64,000 nucleotides of DNA from an uncultured Pseudomonadota bacterium. Lineage in GTDB: Bacteria; Pseudomonadota; Gammaproteobacteria; Burkholderiales; SG8-39. Each line of letters opens with the position of its first letter. The first letter of the stretch is position 1. The stretch covers positions 1-64,000 of the forward strand of contig CAILKO010000049.1 in the NCBI GenBank assembly GCA_903834835.1, in the 5' to 3' direction. The position numbers and the translations under genes are program-made. Below are positions 45,702-55,810 of this stretch, in pieces. Below the pieces are notes generated by a model. That model saw nothing but the letters and a program-made list of their open reading frames with translations. It was not told where the DNA came from and ran no database searches.

Positions 45702-46916
45702 TCATCCCGAACGCGGTTCGCGCAGGCGGAATGCGAGCAGCAGCGCGAGGCCGACGAGCAGCGCGGAAATCGCGGTGAAGCCGGCCGTGAGCGAGGTGGC
45801 GGCAATGAGGGCGGCGCCCATCGGCCCGCCGATCAGCGCGAGCGCCTGCGCGCCGGTGGCCAGACCGAAGGCGGTGCCGCGCCGGTCGCGGTCGCTGTTC
45901 AGTGCGATCAGCGTGTTGGACAGCGGATAGAGCGTCGCATGCAGCAGCGCCGAGAGCGCAAATGCGACGATGAAGAAGGTCGCGCTTGATCCAGCAGCGA
46001 GCAGCAGGTGGCTGGCGGCCGAAAGCAGTGCACCGCCGATCATGACGCGCCGGAGCGGCGCCTTCTGGAACCAGCGATTCACCATCCAGATGCCGAGCGC
46101 GCTCGCCAGACCGCTGAGTGTGAAGGCAAGCCCGGTGAGCGCCGTGACAGCTTCCGCATCGAGCCTGAAGAGCGCCACGGGCGCCGCCACCTGGCGCAGC
46201 TGCATCAAGGCGAACAGGAGGAACATCACGAAGATGCCGAGCGCGAGCTGGCCGTTCATCCGGAATGGCGTGTGTTGTCGGCGTCCCTGGCTGTCGCGCG
46301 GCTGGGGGGTGACCCGGTCGGCCGGCACCACGCGATACACGAGGATCGCGACCAACACCACGACCGTCGCGCACACGAAAAACACGCCGCGGTAGCCGAC
46401 CGCCAGCGCGAGCCCGGCGCCGAGCGCCGGACCGAAGGCCATGCCGAGGTACTGTGTCGTCCCCATGCGCGACAGGGCACTCTTCACCCGCCGATCCGGC
46501 ACAACCACGCTCAGCAGGGCGGTGGCGGCCGGCATCACGCCGGAAAAGAGGCCATGCAAGGTGAGCGAGATGATCAGTTGCCAGGGCGCCTGGATCAGGC
46601 CCGCGGTGAGCACGGTGAGCGCGCTGAAGGCGAGCGCCCGGAGATACATCTGCTTGCGACCGACCCGGTCGGCAACCATGCCCCAGAGCGGCGCCGCGAC
46701 GAAACGCGCCGTTCCCTGAACCGTGCTCGCGATCGCAACCCAGAACGCGGCATCCGCCATGTCGTGCGCGCCGACGCTCAGCAGATAGAGCGGCAGGAAG
46801 GGCACCCAGGTGCCCACCATCAGGCTGGTCACGCCGACCGCTGCGACGATAGCGAAAACTGCCCGACGCTCGGCGGGACCTGCTGCGGCAGACTCCGTGC
46901 GCGGCGCCTCGGTCAT
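45702..46916 (-). CDS. MFS transporter, tandem copy 1
   Basis: Twelve-helix major facilitator, 404 residues. The conserved loop 2-3 motif is GMVADRVGRKQM, and the second half has the matching loop MVNRWFQKAPLRRVM. RRGTAFGLATGAQALALIGGPMGAALIA resembles drug-exporter-like (MdtG/TetA-type) proteins. Its ATG overlaps the stop of the upstream copy at 46916, so they are co-translated. The two are strongly similar throughout. Confidence 0.9.
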   Translation of the reverse strand: MTEAPRTESAAAGPAERRAVFAIVAAVGVTSLMVGTWVPFLPLYLLSVGAHDMADAAFWVAIASTVQGTARFVAAPLWGMVADRVGRKQMYLRALAFSALTVLTAGLIQAPWQLIISLTLHGLFSGVMPAATALLSVVVPDRRVKSALSRMGTTQYLGMAFGPALGAGLALAVGYRGVFFVCATVVVLVAILVYRVVPADRVTPQPRDSQGRRQHTPFRMNGQLALGIFVMFLLFALMQLRQVAAPVALFRLDAEAVTALTGLAFTLSGLASALGIWMVNRWFQKAPLRRVMIGGALLSAASHLLLAAGSSATFFIVAFALSALLHATLYPLSNTLIALNSDRDRRGTAFGLATGAQALALIGGPMGAALIAATSLTAGFTAISALLVGLALLLAFRLREPRSG

Positions 46917-48166
46917 CACGTCCGGCGTCCGCTTGCGGCGTCCTGCGGCTCGCGCAGCCGGAACGCGAGCAGCAGCGCAAGGCCCACCAGGCTTGCCGCG
47001 ATCACGCCGAAGCCGATAGTGAGCGAGGTCGCGGCGATGAGCGCCGAGCCCATGGGTCCGCACATCATGCCGAGCGCCTGCGCGCTGGTCGCCAGGCCGA
47101 AAGCGGTGCCGCGGCGTTCGCGATCGGAGTTGAGCGCAACGAGGGTGTTTGACAGCGGGAAAAGCGTTGCGTGCAGCAGGGCGCTGAGCGCGAAGGCAGC
47201 AATGAAGAACCAGGCGCTCGAGACCATCCCGAGCATCAGGTGGCTGCCAGCGGCAAGCAGCGCCCCGGTGACCATGACGCGCTTCATCGAGGCCTTCTGG
47301 AACCACCGGTTCACGAGCCAGATGCCTGCGGCGCTCGCGATGCCGGCTGCGGTGAAGGCGACGCCGTTCAGCACCGTGACGTGGTCAGGTTCGAGCCGGA
47401 ACAGCGCGACCGGCGCGGCGACATTGCGCAGCTGATAGAGCGAGAACAGCATGAACATCGCGAAGATGCCGAGCGCGAGCTGGCTGTTCATGCGGAAGCG
47501 CCCGGGCGCCGCGTGGCCCGCCGCATCGCGCGCCACGCCCGCGACGCGGTCGGCCGGAATGCCGCGCGCGACGAGCACGGTGACGGCGAGCACGATCGCA
47601 CCGCACACGAAATACACGCCGCGGTAGCCGACCACGAGCGCGAGCACGGATCCGACCGCGGGTCCGGTCGCCATGCCGAGGTACTGCACAGTGCCGAGCC
47701 GGCCGAGCGCGGTCTTCATGCGCGAGTCGTGCACGCTGACGCTGAGGAGTGCCGTCGCCGCCGGAATCACGCCGGAGAAGATGCCCTGCAGCGTAAGCGC
47801 GACGATGAGCTGCCAGGGCGACTGGATCATGCCGGCGAGCAGCACGGTGAGAATGCTGAAATAGAGCGTGCGCAGGAACATCTGTTTGCGGCCGACGCGA
47901 TCGGCGAGCATGCCCCACAGCGGCGCGGCAACGATGCGCGCGAGGCCCTGCGCGGTATAGGCAAGTCCGACCCAGAATGCCGCATCCGCTTCGTCGCGCG
48001 CGCCGATCTGCATCATGTAGAGGGTCTGGAAGGGGATCCAGGCGCCGAAGGTGACGCTCACGAGCGCGATCGAGGTGACGATCAGGCGTGCGGCGCGGCG
48101 CTCAGTGGCGTCGGCCTGCCCGGATTGCGCCTGCGGTGCGGGCGCGTTCTGTGTACTGCGATCCAT
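46916..48166 (-). CDS. MFS transporter, tandem copy 2
   Basis: A 416-residue major facilitator with GMLADRVGRKQMFLRTLYFSILTVLLAGMIQSPWQLI and RRGTAFGLATSAQALGMMCGPMGSALIAATSLT. Most positions match the downstream copy, so this is a tandem gene duplication. The pair may form a heteromer or export related compounds. Substrate unknown. Confidence 0.9.
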   Translation of the reverse strand: MDRSTQNAPAPQAQSGQADATERRAARLIVTSIALVSVTFGAWIPFQTLYMMQIGARDEADAAFWVGLAYTAQGLARIVAAPLWGMLADRVGRKQMFLRTLYFSILTVLLAGMIQSPWQLIVALTLQGIFSGVIPAATALLSVSVHDSRMKTALGRLGTVQYLGMATGPAVGSVLALVVGYRGVYFVCGAIVLAVTVLVARGIPADRVAGVARDAAGHAAPGRFRMNSQLALGIFAMFMLFSLYQLRNVAAPVALFRLEPDHVTVLNGVAFTAAGIASAAGIWLVNRWFQKASMKRVMVTGALLAAGSHLMLGMVSSAWFFIAAFALSALLHATLFPLSNTLVALNSDRERRGTAFGLATSAQALGMMCGPMGSALIAATSLTIGFGVIAASLVGLALLLAFRLREPQDAASGRRT

Positions 48167-48277
48167 GAAAATCCTGCGTGCGTGGCGCCCCGGGAAAGCC
48201 GAGGGCGCACATGGTATCCGAGCGGACCGTGGCCGGTGCCGCAGTTTCGCGCCCGTAGTTGCAGTCCGCGTCCGGGC

Positions 48278-51013
48278 TCAGCCGGCCAGAGGCAGCGTGT
48301 AGCTGAAGCGCGCGCCGCTTCCGGGGTTGCTTTCAACCCACATCCGCCCGCCGAAGCGTTCAACGATGCGCCGACTGATGTGCAGGCCGAGGCCGGTGCC
48401 GTGGCTGCGGTCGGCGCCTCCCGCAGCGGCCTGGCGGAATTTTGCAAAGATGATTTCGTGGTCGGCGGACGCGATGCCCGGACCGTTGTCCGTCACATCA
48501 ACCCGCACTTCGCCGGAGGCGATGCCGACGGAGACCTCCACACGGCCGCTGCCCGGCTCGATCGCGTTCAGCGCATTGGACAGCAGGTTCAGCATCACCT
48601 GGATGAAGCGGTCGAGGTCTGCGGTCACGGTGACCGGCATGTCGACAAGGCGCGTTTCGATCACGGCGTTCCGCTCCCGGAACATCTGGCTCATGGCGAG
48701 CACTGCGTCCTCGATCAGTTCCTTCAGATCGAAGCGGCTCACCTGCCACTCGGCCGCGCCGGACTCGAGCTTGGAGATGTCGAGAATCTGATTGATGAGT
48801 CGCGTGAGGCGCTCGGTCTCCTTGATCACCACGCCGAGAAAGCGCTCGCGTTCGCCCGGTTCGAGCTCCGGGTTGTCGCGCAGGATCTCAGAGAACGCGC
48901 GGATCGAGGTGAGCGGGGTGCGCAGCTCGTGCGACACGGTGGACACGAAATCGTCCTTCAGGCGATCCAGCTCCTTCAGGCGCTCGTTGGCTGCGCGCAG
49001 CTCCTCGGTGGCAAGTTCCAGCTCGCGCGACTTCTGCTCGAGGCGGTGGCTGTAGACGATGATCTGCGACGCTTCGTCCAGCATCGCGCGCACCTCATCG
49101 AGACTCAGCGCCTCCTCTTTCACGACCGCGGCGATCACGATGTGCGCCGAGGCCGCGCCGATCACGCCGGAGAGCTGGGTTTCCACCATGCGCAGGAACT
49201 GGGGATCGGCCTGCAGCGCAGGGTCCGGCCAGCGGCTGCCGCGCGTGCGGGCCCAGGCCGAAAATGTCTCGTTCGCGTCGCGCTCGCCGACGAACCGGGA
49301 GAGCAGCGTATGCAGCTCGGACGCGTCGACACTGCCGCGCCAGTACTGCGCTTCGGCGTCGGTGCCCTGGCGGTAGACATCCACGAACAGGCTCGCCTGG
49401 TGCGCTTCCTGCGCCGATTGCGAGGTGAAGAGCGACACGCCGACATAGGTGCCGAGGTTCGCGAGCATGCTCCAGATCATCGCGTGGGTGATGTTGTCGA
49501 GTCCTGCGAGGCCGAAGAGGGCGGTCGGTTTCAGCAGTTCGATGCCGAAGGGTCCGGATTCGATGAAGCCCTCGGGCAGCCAGCCCGAGCGCGCGAAGGC
49601 CGGCAGCAACAGGGTGTAGAGCCAGACCGAAAATCCGCCGAAGAGACCCGCCGCAGCGCCTTTGCGCGTGGCGCCCTTCCAGTAGATGCCGCCGAGCGCC
49701 GCCGGGGCGAATTGCGCCACCGCGGCGAAGGAGATGAGGCCGATGGAGACGAGCGCGTAGGCTTCGCCCGCGAGCCGGAAGTAGAGATAGCCGAGCAGCA
49801 GGATCAGCACGATGGCGCCGCGCCGGATGCCGAGCAGCAGCCCGGCGAGGTGGCGCCGGCGGTTCAGTTGCAGTCCGGGCAGGCGCAGCAGCACCGGCAT
49901 CACCAGATCGTTGCATACCATTGTGGAGAGCGCGATCGTCTCCACGATCACCATGCCGGTGGCGGCGGACAACCCGCCGATGAACACCAGCAGCGCGATC
50001 GCCTGCTGACCCTGGGACATCGGGATCGTGAGCACGAAGGTGTCGGCATCCACCGCGCCGTCCGGGAACAGCAGCAGGCCGCCGAAGGCGATCGGCAGCA
50101 CAAAGAGATTCATCGCCAGCATGTAGAGCGGGAACAGCCACATCGCTTTCCGGAGGTGCTGTTCGTCCATGTTTTCGACTACGGCGACCTGGAACTGACG
50201 CGGCAGAAACATGATGGCGAGCATCGACAGAACGGTCAGCCAGACCCAGTTCGCATAGCTGCCGGCGACGCCTTCAAGGGGCGTGAGCAGTGGGGCGAGC
50301 GCGGGCTGGCTCGCTGCGCGGTAGAAGATGTCGCCCAGACCGCTGTAGAGGCCCCAGGTGACATAGACACCTACTGCGAGGAAGGCGAGCAGCTTGACGA
50401 TCGACTCGAAGGCGATTGCGGCGACCATGCCCTGGTGGTGCTCGGCGGCGTCGAGCTTGCGCGTGCCGAATGCGATGGTGAACAGCGCGAGCATGAGCGC
50501 AACCCAGAAGGCCGTGTCGCGCGCAAACGGCACGGCGCGGATCACCTCGGGCATCACGACTGCCGGATACTGCATGAGGATGGTGTAACTGCTTGAAATC
50601 GCCTTCAGCTGGAGCGAGATGTAGGGCACAACCCCGACCACGGCGATGACGGTGACCGCAGCGGCGAGCGCGGTGCTCTTGCCGTAGCGTGAACCGATGA
50701 AATCCGCGAGCGAGGTGATGCGATGGGTCTTGCTGATGCGCAGCATCTTGCGCATCACGCTCCACCAGAGCGCGATCATGAGCGTCGGACCGAGATAGAT
50801 GGGCAGAAAGCCGACGCCGTCCGATGCGGCGCGTCCGACACTGCCGTAGAAAGTCCAGGCCGTGGCATAGACCGCAAGCGACAGCGCGTAGACGTAGGCG
50901 CTGCCTATCACCGGTCGGCCGCGGCTGGCACGCCGGTCCGCCCAGTAGGCGATCGCGAACAGCACGCCGAGGTAGGCGAAGGCGAAAAGCACCACGGTGC
51001 CGCTCTGCAGCAT
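48278..51013 (-). CDS. Sensor histidine kinase fused to a sodium/solute symporter domain (CbrA-like)
   Basis: A 911-residue inner-membrane protein. Residues 1 to about 500 form an SLC5/SSF-type symporter with about 13 helices (for example TLMIALWWSVMRKMLRISKTHRITSLADFIGSRYG). A coiled-coil linker near 640-670 leads to the kinase core: phosphorylated His in FVSTVSHELRTPLTSIRAFSEIL, N-box NLLSNALNAI, and DNGPGIAS and GTGLGLHISRRIVE ATP-lid motifs. This is the CbrA-type design that links nutrient uptake to signalling. A tiny membrane protein and a single-domain receiver lie directly upstream in the same transcript. No DNA-binding NtrC-like partner such as CbrB is next to it. Confidence 0.92.
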   Translation of the reverse strand: MLQSGTVVLFAFAYLGVLFAIAYWADRRASRGRPVIGSAYVYALSLAVYATAWTFYGSVGRAASDGVGFLPIYLGPTLMIALWWSVMRKMLRISKTHRITSLADFIGSRYGKSTALAAAVTVIAVVGVVPYISLQLKAISSSYTILMQYPAVVMPEVIRAVPFARDTAFWVALMLALFTIAFGTRKLDAAEHHQGMVAAIAFESIVKLLAFLAVGVYVTWGLYSGLGDIFYRAASQPALAPLLTPLEGVAGSYANWVWLTVLSMLAIMFLPRQFQVAVVENMDEQHLRKAMWLFPLYMLAMNLFVLPIAFGGLLLFPDGAVDADTFVLTIPMSQGQQAIALLVFIGGLSAATGMVIVETIALSTMVCNDLVMPVLLRLPGLQLNRRRHLAGLLLGIRRGAIVLILLLGYLYFRLAGEAYALVSIGLISFAAVAQFAPAALGGIYWKGATRKGAAAGLFGGFSVWLYTLLLPAFARSGWLPEGFIESGPFGIELLKPTALFGLAGLDNITHAMIWSMLANLGTYVGVSLFTSQSAQEAHQASLFVDVYRQGTDAEAQYWRGSVDASELHTLLSRFVGERDANETFSAWARTRGSRWPDPALQADPQFLRMVETQLSGVIGAASAHIVIAAVVKEEALSLDEVRAMLDEASQIIVYSHRLEQKSRELELATEELRAANERLKELDRLKDDFVSTVSHELRTPLTSIRAFSEILRDNPELEPGERERFLGVVIKETERLTRLINQILDISKLESGAAEWQVSRFDLKELIEDAVLAMSQMFRERNAVIETRLVDMPVTVTADLDRFIQVMLNLLSNALNAIEPGSGRVEVSVGIASGEVRVDVTDNGPGIASADHEIIFAKFRQAAAGGADRSHGTGLGLHISRRIVERFGGRMWVESNPGSGARFSYTLPLAG

Positions 51014-51024
51014 CGGGGGGGCGC

Positions 51025-51225
51025 TCAGTTGTCCGGGGATTCGACGCTGAGCGCGATCAGCAGGATCAGAGCAGCCCAGGCGAGGAAGAGGTAGGCGTAG
51101 AGCAGCGGCACGCCGAACACGCTCGCCTGCCGGTTGAACAACGCAATCAGCGGATAGTCGAACAGCAGCACGCCGAGGAAGAACAGCGCCACCAGGCGCT
51201 GGCTGCGGCGCGAGCGGCGTTCCAT
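51025..51225 (-). CDS. Small two-helix membrane protein upstream of the symporter-kinase
   Basis: A 66-residue protein with a basic N-terminus (ERRSRRSQR) and two hydrophobic segments (LVALFFLGVLLFDYPLIALF, LLYAYLFLAWAALILLIAL). It starts inside the receiver stop (ATGA at 51222-51225) and ends 11 bases before the symporter-kinase start. Small proteins sit in the same place before cbrA in Pseudomonas (CbrX) and before many SSF symporters, so it may be an accessory subunit. Function unproven. Confidence 0.7.
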   Translation of the reverse strand: MERRSRRSQRLVALFFLGVLLFDYPLIALFNRQASVFGVPLLYAYLFLAWAALILLIALSVESPDN

Positions 51226-51599
51226 CAGGCGCGATGCTCCGGGATCAGGCGTCCGATGTCGGCCAGCAGTTCCCGCGTCGAAAAGGGTTTCGTCACGTAG
51301 AGGTCCGCCCCCGCGAGCGTGCCCTGCTGCGCGGCGCCGTCGCCACCGATCGCGGTGAGCATCACGATGCGCGGGCTGCCTCCGGCTGCGCCCGCGCGCA
51401 GGCGGCGGCAGACTTCGTATCCGTCCATTCCGGGCATCATCACGTCGAGCAGAACGAGGTCCGGCCGGAAGCGCTCGGCAAGTACCAGTGCACGCGCGCC
51501 GTCCGGGGCGCTTTGCACCTCGTGGCCGTCCTTGCGCATCAGAAATTCCAGCGACAGGACGATGTTCGGTTCATCGTCAACGATCAGCACCTTCGCCAT
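51225..51599 (-). CDS. Single-domain response regulator (receiver only)
   Basis: A 124-residue CheY-like receiver. Acidic pocket VDDEPN, phospho-acceptor Asp in LVLLDVMMPGMDGYEV, the Thr in VMLTAIGG and the Lys in YVTKPFSTREL are all present. It has no output domain, so it must pass phosphate on or act by binding a partner. It shares ATGA with the small membrane protein, forming a receiver, small protein and kinase gene run. Confidence 0.93.
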   Translation of the reverse strand: MAKVLIVDDEPNIVLSLEFLMRKDGHEVQSAPDGARALVLAERFRPDLVLLDVMMPGMDGYEVCRRLRAGAAGGSPRIVMLTAIGGDGAAQQGTLAGADLYVTKPFSTRELLADIGRLIPEHRA

Positions 51600-51641
51600 G
51601 TGCCTCCTTTGCCGCGAGCCTATCATCCCGCCGCAGGGAAC

Positions 51642-51664
51642 AAAAAGGCCCGCCTAGGCGGGCC
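51642..51664 (-). terminator. Rho-independent terminator of the MHS transporter gene
   Basis: GGCCCGCC-TA-GGCGGGCC (51647-51664) is a perfect 8-base stem, followed on the minus strand by TTTTTG (51642-51646 complement). It lies 65 bases after the MHS transporter stop and ahead of the receiver gene. Confidence 0.85.
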
Positions 51665-51689
51665 CGGAACTCCCGCATCCTTGCGGGGG

Positions 51690-51713
51690 GAGGGGCGGCA
51701 AGCGCCGCCCCTC
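51690..51713. repeat. Second GC-rich hairpin downstream of the MHS transporter
   Basis: GAGGGGCGGC-AAGC-GCCGCCCCTC is a perfect 10-base stem without a U-run. It lies between the MHS stop and the terminator. It may protect the transcript end or act as a first pause hairpin. Confidence 0.5.
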
Positions 51714-51729
51714 TTGGGTCTGTGCTGCG

Positions 51730-53346
<1,617 letters not shown>

Positions 53347-53509
53347 CTCCATCCTCCTTGATTGAGTGGGGCGCTGCGGCGCCCGGGCGGGGCCAATCTA
53401 GGTGCCGCCCCTTACAACACACTTACGGGGAGAATGCTGCGGTGCAGCGTGCTTGTGTCGCGTCAATGACGCCGCGTGGACGATGCCGTGTTCGTTCTGT
53501 GGGGCTGCG

Positions 53510-54211
53510 TCAGAGCGCCGAGCCCGGATTCCGGGATTCGCCTGTTTCGGGCTTGTCGAGGCGATAGCCCAGGCCGCGGACGGTGATGACGCGTACGCCG
53601 CCCGGTTCGAGCTTGCGCCGCAGGCGATGCACGTAGACCTCGATCGCATTGGAGGAGACTTCCTCGCCCCAGGCGCAGAGATGGTTTACGAGCTGGTCCT
53701 TGGAAACCAGGCGGCCGGAGCGCTGCAGGAGAATTTCGAGCAGGCTCGTCTCGCGTGCGGAGAGTTCGACCGGCTTGCTGTCCAGCAGCGCCACCTTGCC
53801 GACCTGGTCGAAACTGAGCGGACCATGGCGGAGCAGCGTCGGTGCGCCCGCCATGCCCCGGCGCGTCAGGGCGCGCGCACGCGCCGAAAGTTCGGCGAGG
53901 TCGAAAGGTTTGGCTAGGTAATCGTCGGCGCCGGCATCAAGGCCGCGCACCCGGTCGCTCACGCTGTCGAGCGCGGTGAGCAGCAACACCGGTATGCGCG
54001 AGCCATGCGCGCGCAGCTGCCTCAGCACATCCAGCCCGGAGCGTTTCGGCAGCCCGATGTCCAGAATCAACAGATCGAAGGCGTTCGCCCCGAGCGCGGC
54101 TTCGGTCTGCAGCCCGTCCCGCACCCAGTCGACCGCGTAGCCGTCCGCGCGCAGCGCGTGCTGCAGGGCGTCGCCCAGCATCGCATCATCCTCGGCCACC
54201 AGTATTCGCAT
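53510..54211 (-). CDS. OmpR/PhoB-type response regulator (QseB/TctD-like)
   Basis: A 233-residue regulator. The receiver has VAEDDAMLGDAL, Asp in LLILDIGLPKRSGLDVLRQLR and Lys in DDYLAKPFDLAEL. The winged helix has ELSARETSLLEILLQRSGRLVSKDQLVNHL and VYVHRLRRKLEPGGVRVITVRGLGYRL. No histidine kinase gene is next to it. It is read 68 bases after the AlgH-like gene on the same strand, so co-transcription is possible. The TctD resemblance would fit control of carboxylate uptake. Confidence 0.93.
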   Translation of the reverse strand: MRILVAEDDAMLGDALQHALRADGYAVDWVRDGLQTEAALGANAFDLLILDIGLPKRSGLDVLRQLRAHGSRIPVLLLTALDSVSDRVRGLDAGADDYLAKPFDLAELSARARALTRRGMAGAPTLLRHGPLSFDQVGKVALLDSKPVELSARETSLLEILLQRSGRLVSKDQLVNHLCAWGEEVSSNAIEVYVHRLRRKLEPGGVRVITVRGLGYRLDKPETGESRNPGSAL

Positions 54212-54279
54212 CTGTGTGCCGGCGCCGCGTACGCGGCAGGCCGGCGATACCTCCCGATTTCGTGCGCCTCGTCGTGCGC

Positions 54280-54948
54280 TTAGCGGTTCACAGCTTCCTG
54301 CATGGACGCATAAAGTGCCGCACTTGCTGCGCCAGGCGCCTCGACATGCAGACGGCGCGACTGCCGCAGCAGCTCCTCCCACAGCCCGTCCGTGTTCTTA
54401 CGGAACGGCGTGTCCCGATCCGCGTCGAGCACGCCCCAAAGGCCGCGTTCTATCTCGCGTTTCAGTTCACCGGGGCGCCACCCGACATAGCCCACGTAGT
54501 AGCGGGCGTCATTCGGAGTCGCCTCGATGACCGTGTCGATGACGCTCGCGCGAAACGCGAGGTAAAGGTCTTTCATCAGTGCGATCGAACCGTTCCCGGG
54601 ATCAGCCGGAGACTTCACAATCGCCACCACGGCGCCACGCGCGAACGGGCCGCCATAGAACACCGGATCAAGCACTTTCTTGGAGGGTTCGTGCTCGGGG
54701 AACAGGCTCCCGAGCGAGCGGCGCGTCGGCCGGTTGAGGATTACCCCTATATGACCGCCCGCGGGAGAGGGGGCGGCGATAAGGACTGTCTGGCGGTAGT
54801 CGACGTCGACCAGTCCCGGGTTTGCGACCAGCAGGAAGGCGTCATCGTCGGCGGCATGCACGGCGGGCACCAGCAACAGCCCTGCGAAAGCGGATGCGAG
54901 TACTCCGATTAGCGCACCGGCAAGCCGGCGGGTCAGGCAGCGAGGCAT
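54280..54948 (-). CDS. YqgE/AlgH-family protein with a signal peptide
   Basis: A 222-residue protein. The AlgH/YqgE domain is clear: FLLVANPGLVDVDYRQTVLIAA, GGHIGVILNRPTRRSL, DPVFYGGPFARGAVVAIV and YYVGYVGWRPGELKREIERGLW. Typical YqgE is cytosolic and starts at this domain. Here a basic, hydrophobic leader (TRRLAGALIGVLASAFAGLLLVPAVHA) precedes it, pointing to export. Function of the family is unclear. Confidence 0.87.
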   Translation of the reverse strand: MPRCLTRRLAGALIGVLASAFAGLLLVPAVHAADDDAFLLVANPGLVDVDYRQTVLIAAPSPAGGHIGVILNRPTRRSLGSLFPEHEPSKKVLDPVFYGGPFARGAVVAIVKSPADPGNGSIALMKDLYLAFRASVIDTVIEATPNDARYYVGYVGWRPGELKREIERGLWGVLDADRDTPFRKNTDGLWEELLRQSRRLHVEAPGAASAALYASMQEAVNR

Positions 54949-55225
54949 TCCGTTCTCCGGGTTGACCGCGGTGTTGTCCGAAGCGAACCGCACCGAACCC
55001 GGCCCGGATGCGACGTCAGGCGCCACGGAAATTTGACCGAATCGAGTATATAGCGCAGTCCAGGCGCCGGGAACCCTGGCGCGTGATGCGCGGTGAGCGC
55101 CAGCCTTGACAAGGCGTACGGACACCCCTACCGTCATCAGGGGCGGCGGTTGGAACGGCGGAAATGCGGGCCGGGATCCAGAACCGACGGGAGCGCGCCC
55201 TGACCGGCGCAAGGAGGAGCGAACC

Positions 55226-55672
55226 ATGATGTACCGCAAAATTCTTCTGGCCTATAACGGGTCCCAGGACGGCAGACGCGCGTTGCTCGAGTGCGCCGAG
55301 CTCGCCAACTTCATGCAATCCGAAGTGCATCTGCTTGCCGTGGCAACGATGCCGCCCAGCCTCTTTCTCACCGAAGGTTTCGTGCCCGAGGAACTGCTCG
55401 ACGAGGAGAAGAAGCGCACCCAGGCCATTCTTGACGAAGGCATCAAGAGCCTGCTCGATCGCGGGTACAACGCGACCGGGCACATCGCGATAGGCGAGCC
55501 CGTGGAGGAGATCTGCAGGCTGGCGCGCGATGTCAGCGCCAACCTTGTGGTGCTCGGCCACAACCAGACCATGTCCTTCGCGAAGCGCTGGTGGCAGGGC
55601 TCGGTTGGTGCGAGCGTCATCGACCACGCGCCCTGCAGCGTGCTGATCGCCCTCGCACCCGAGGCGTCGTAA
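55226..55672 (+). CDS. Universal stress protein (UspA family)
   Basis: A 148-residue single Usp domain. It starts YRKILLAYNGSQDGRRALLECAELA and has the nucleotide-binding loop LVVLGHNQTMSFAKRWWQGSVGASVIDHAPCSVLIA. The glycine spacing differs somewhat from the ATP-binding GHRGxxG form. AAGGAGGAG lies 6 bases before the ATG at 55226. A possible promoter -35 TTGACA is at 55106-55111. It is divergent from the AlgH-like gene. Confidence 0.9.
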   Translation: MMYRKILLAYNGSQDGRRALLECAELANFMQSEVHLLAVATMPPSLFLTEGFVPEELLDEEKKRTQAILDEGIKSLLDRGYNATGHIAIGEPVEEICRLARDVSANLVVLGHNQTMSFAKRWWQGSVGASVIDHAPCSVLIALAPEAS

Positions 55673-55798
55673 CCGCATCGTCATGGGAGGTGTCGGAACG
55701 GCGCCGGCGCCGCGGCACCGCTGACTGTCGCCGCTCGGCGTCGCGAACCAGTTCCGGGTTTGTGCGCGGTTTCATCCGGGCTCGCGGACCGGTACACC

Positions 55799-55804
55799 TA
55801 TAAT
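55799..55804 (+). promoter_or_regulatory. -10 element at the start of the CHAT gene (possible leaderless transcript)
   Basis: A perfect TATAAT ends 6 bases before the ATG at 55811, in an AT-rich patch. Transcription would begin close to the ATG, leaving no ribosome-binding site, and none is visible. The -35 region is poor. It may be chance or a leaderless message. Confidence 0.4.
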
Positions 55805-55810
55805 TTTTGG

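Noticed and set aside
47171..50596. Long plus-strand open frame opposite the MFS and sensor kinase genes
   Set aside because: Composition is His/Glu/Arg-rich shadow sequence; the minus-strand genes have complete domains.
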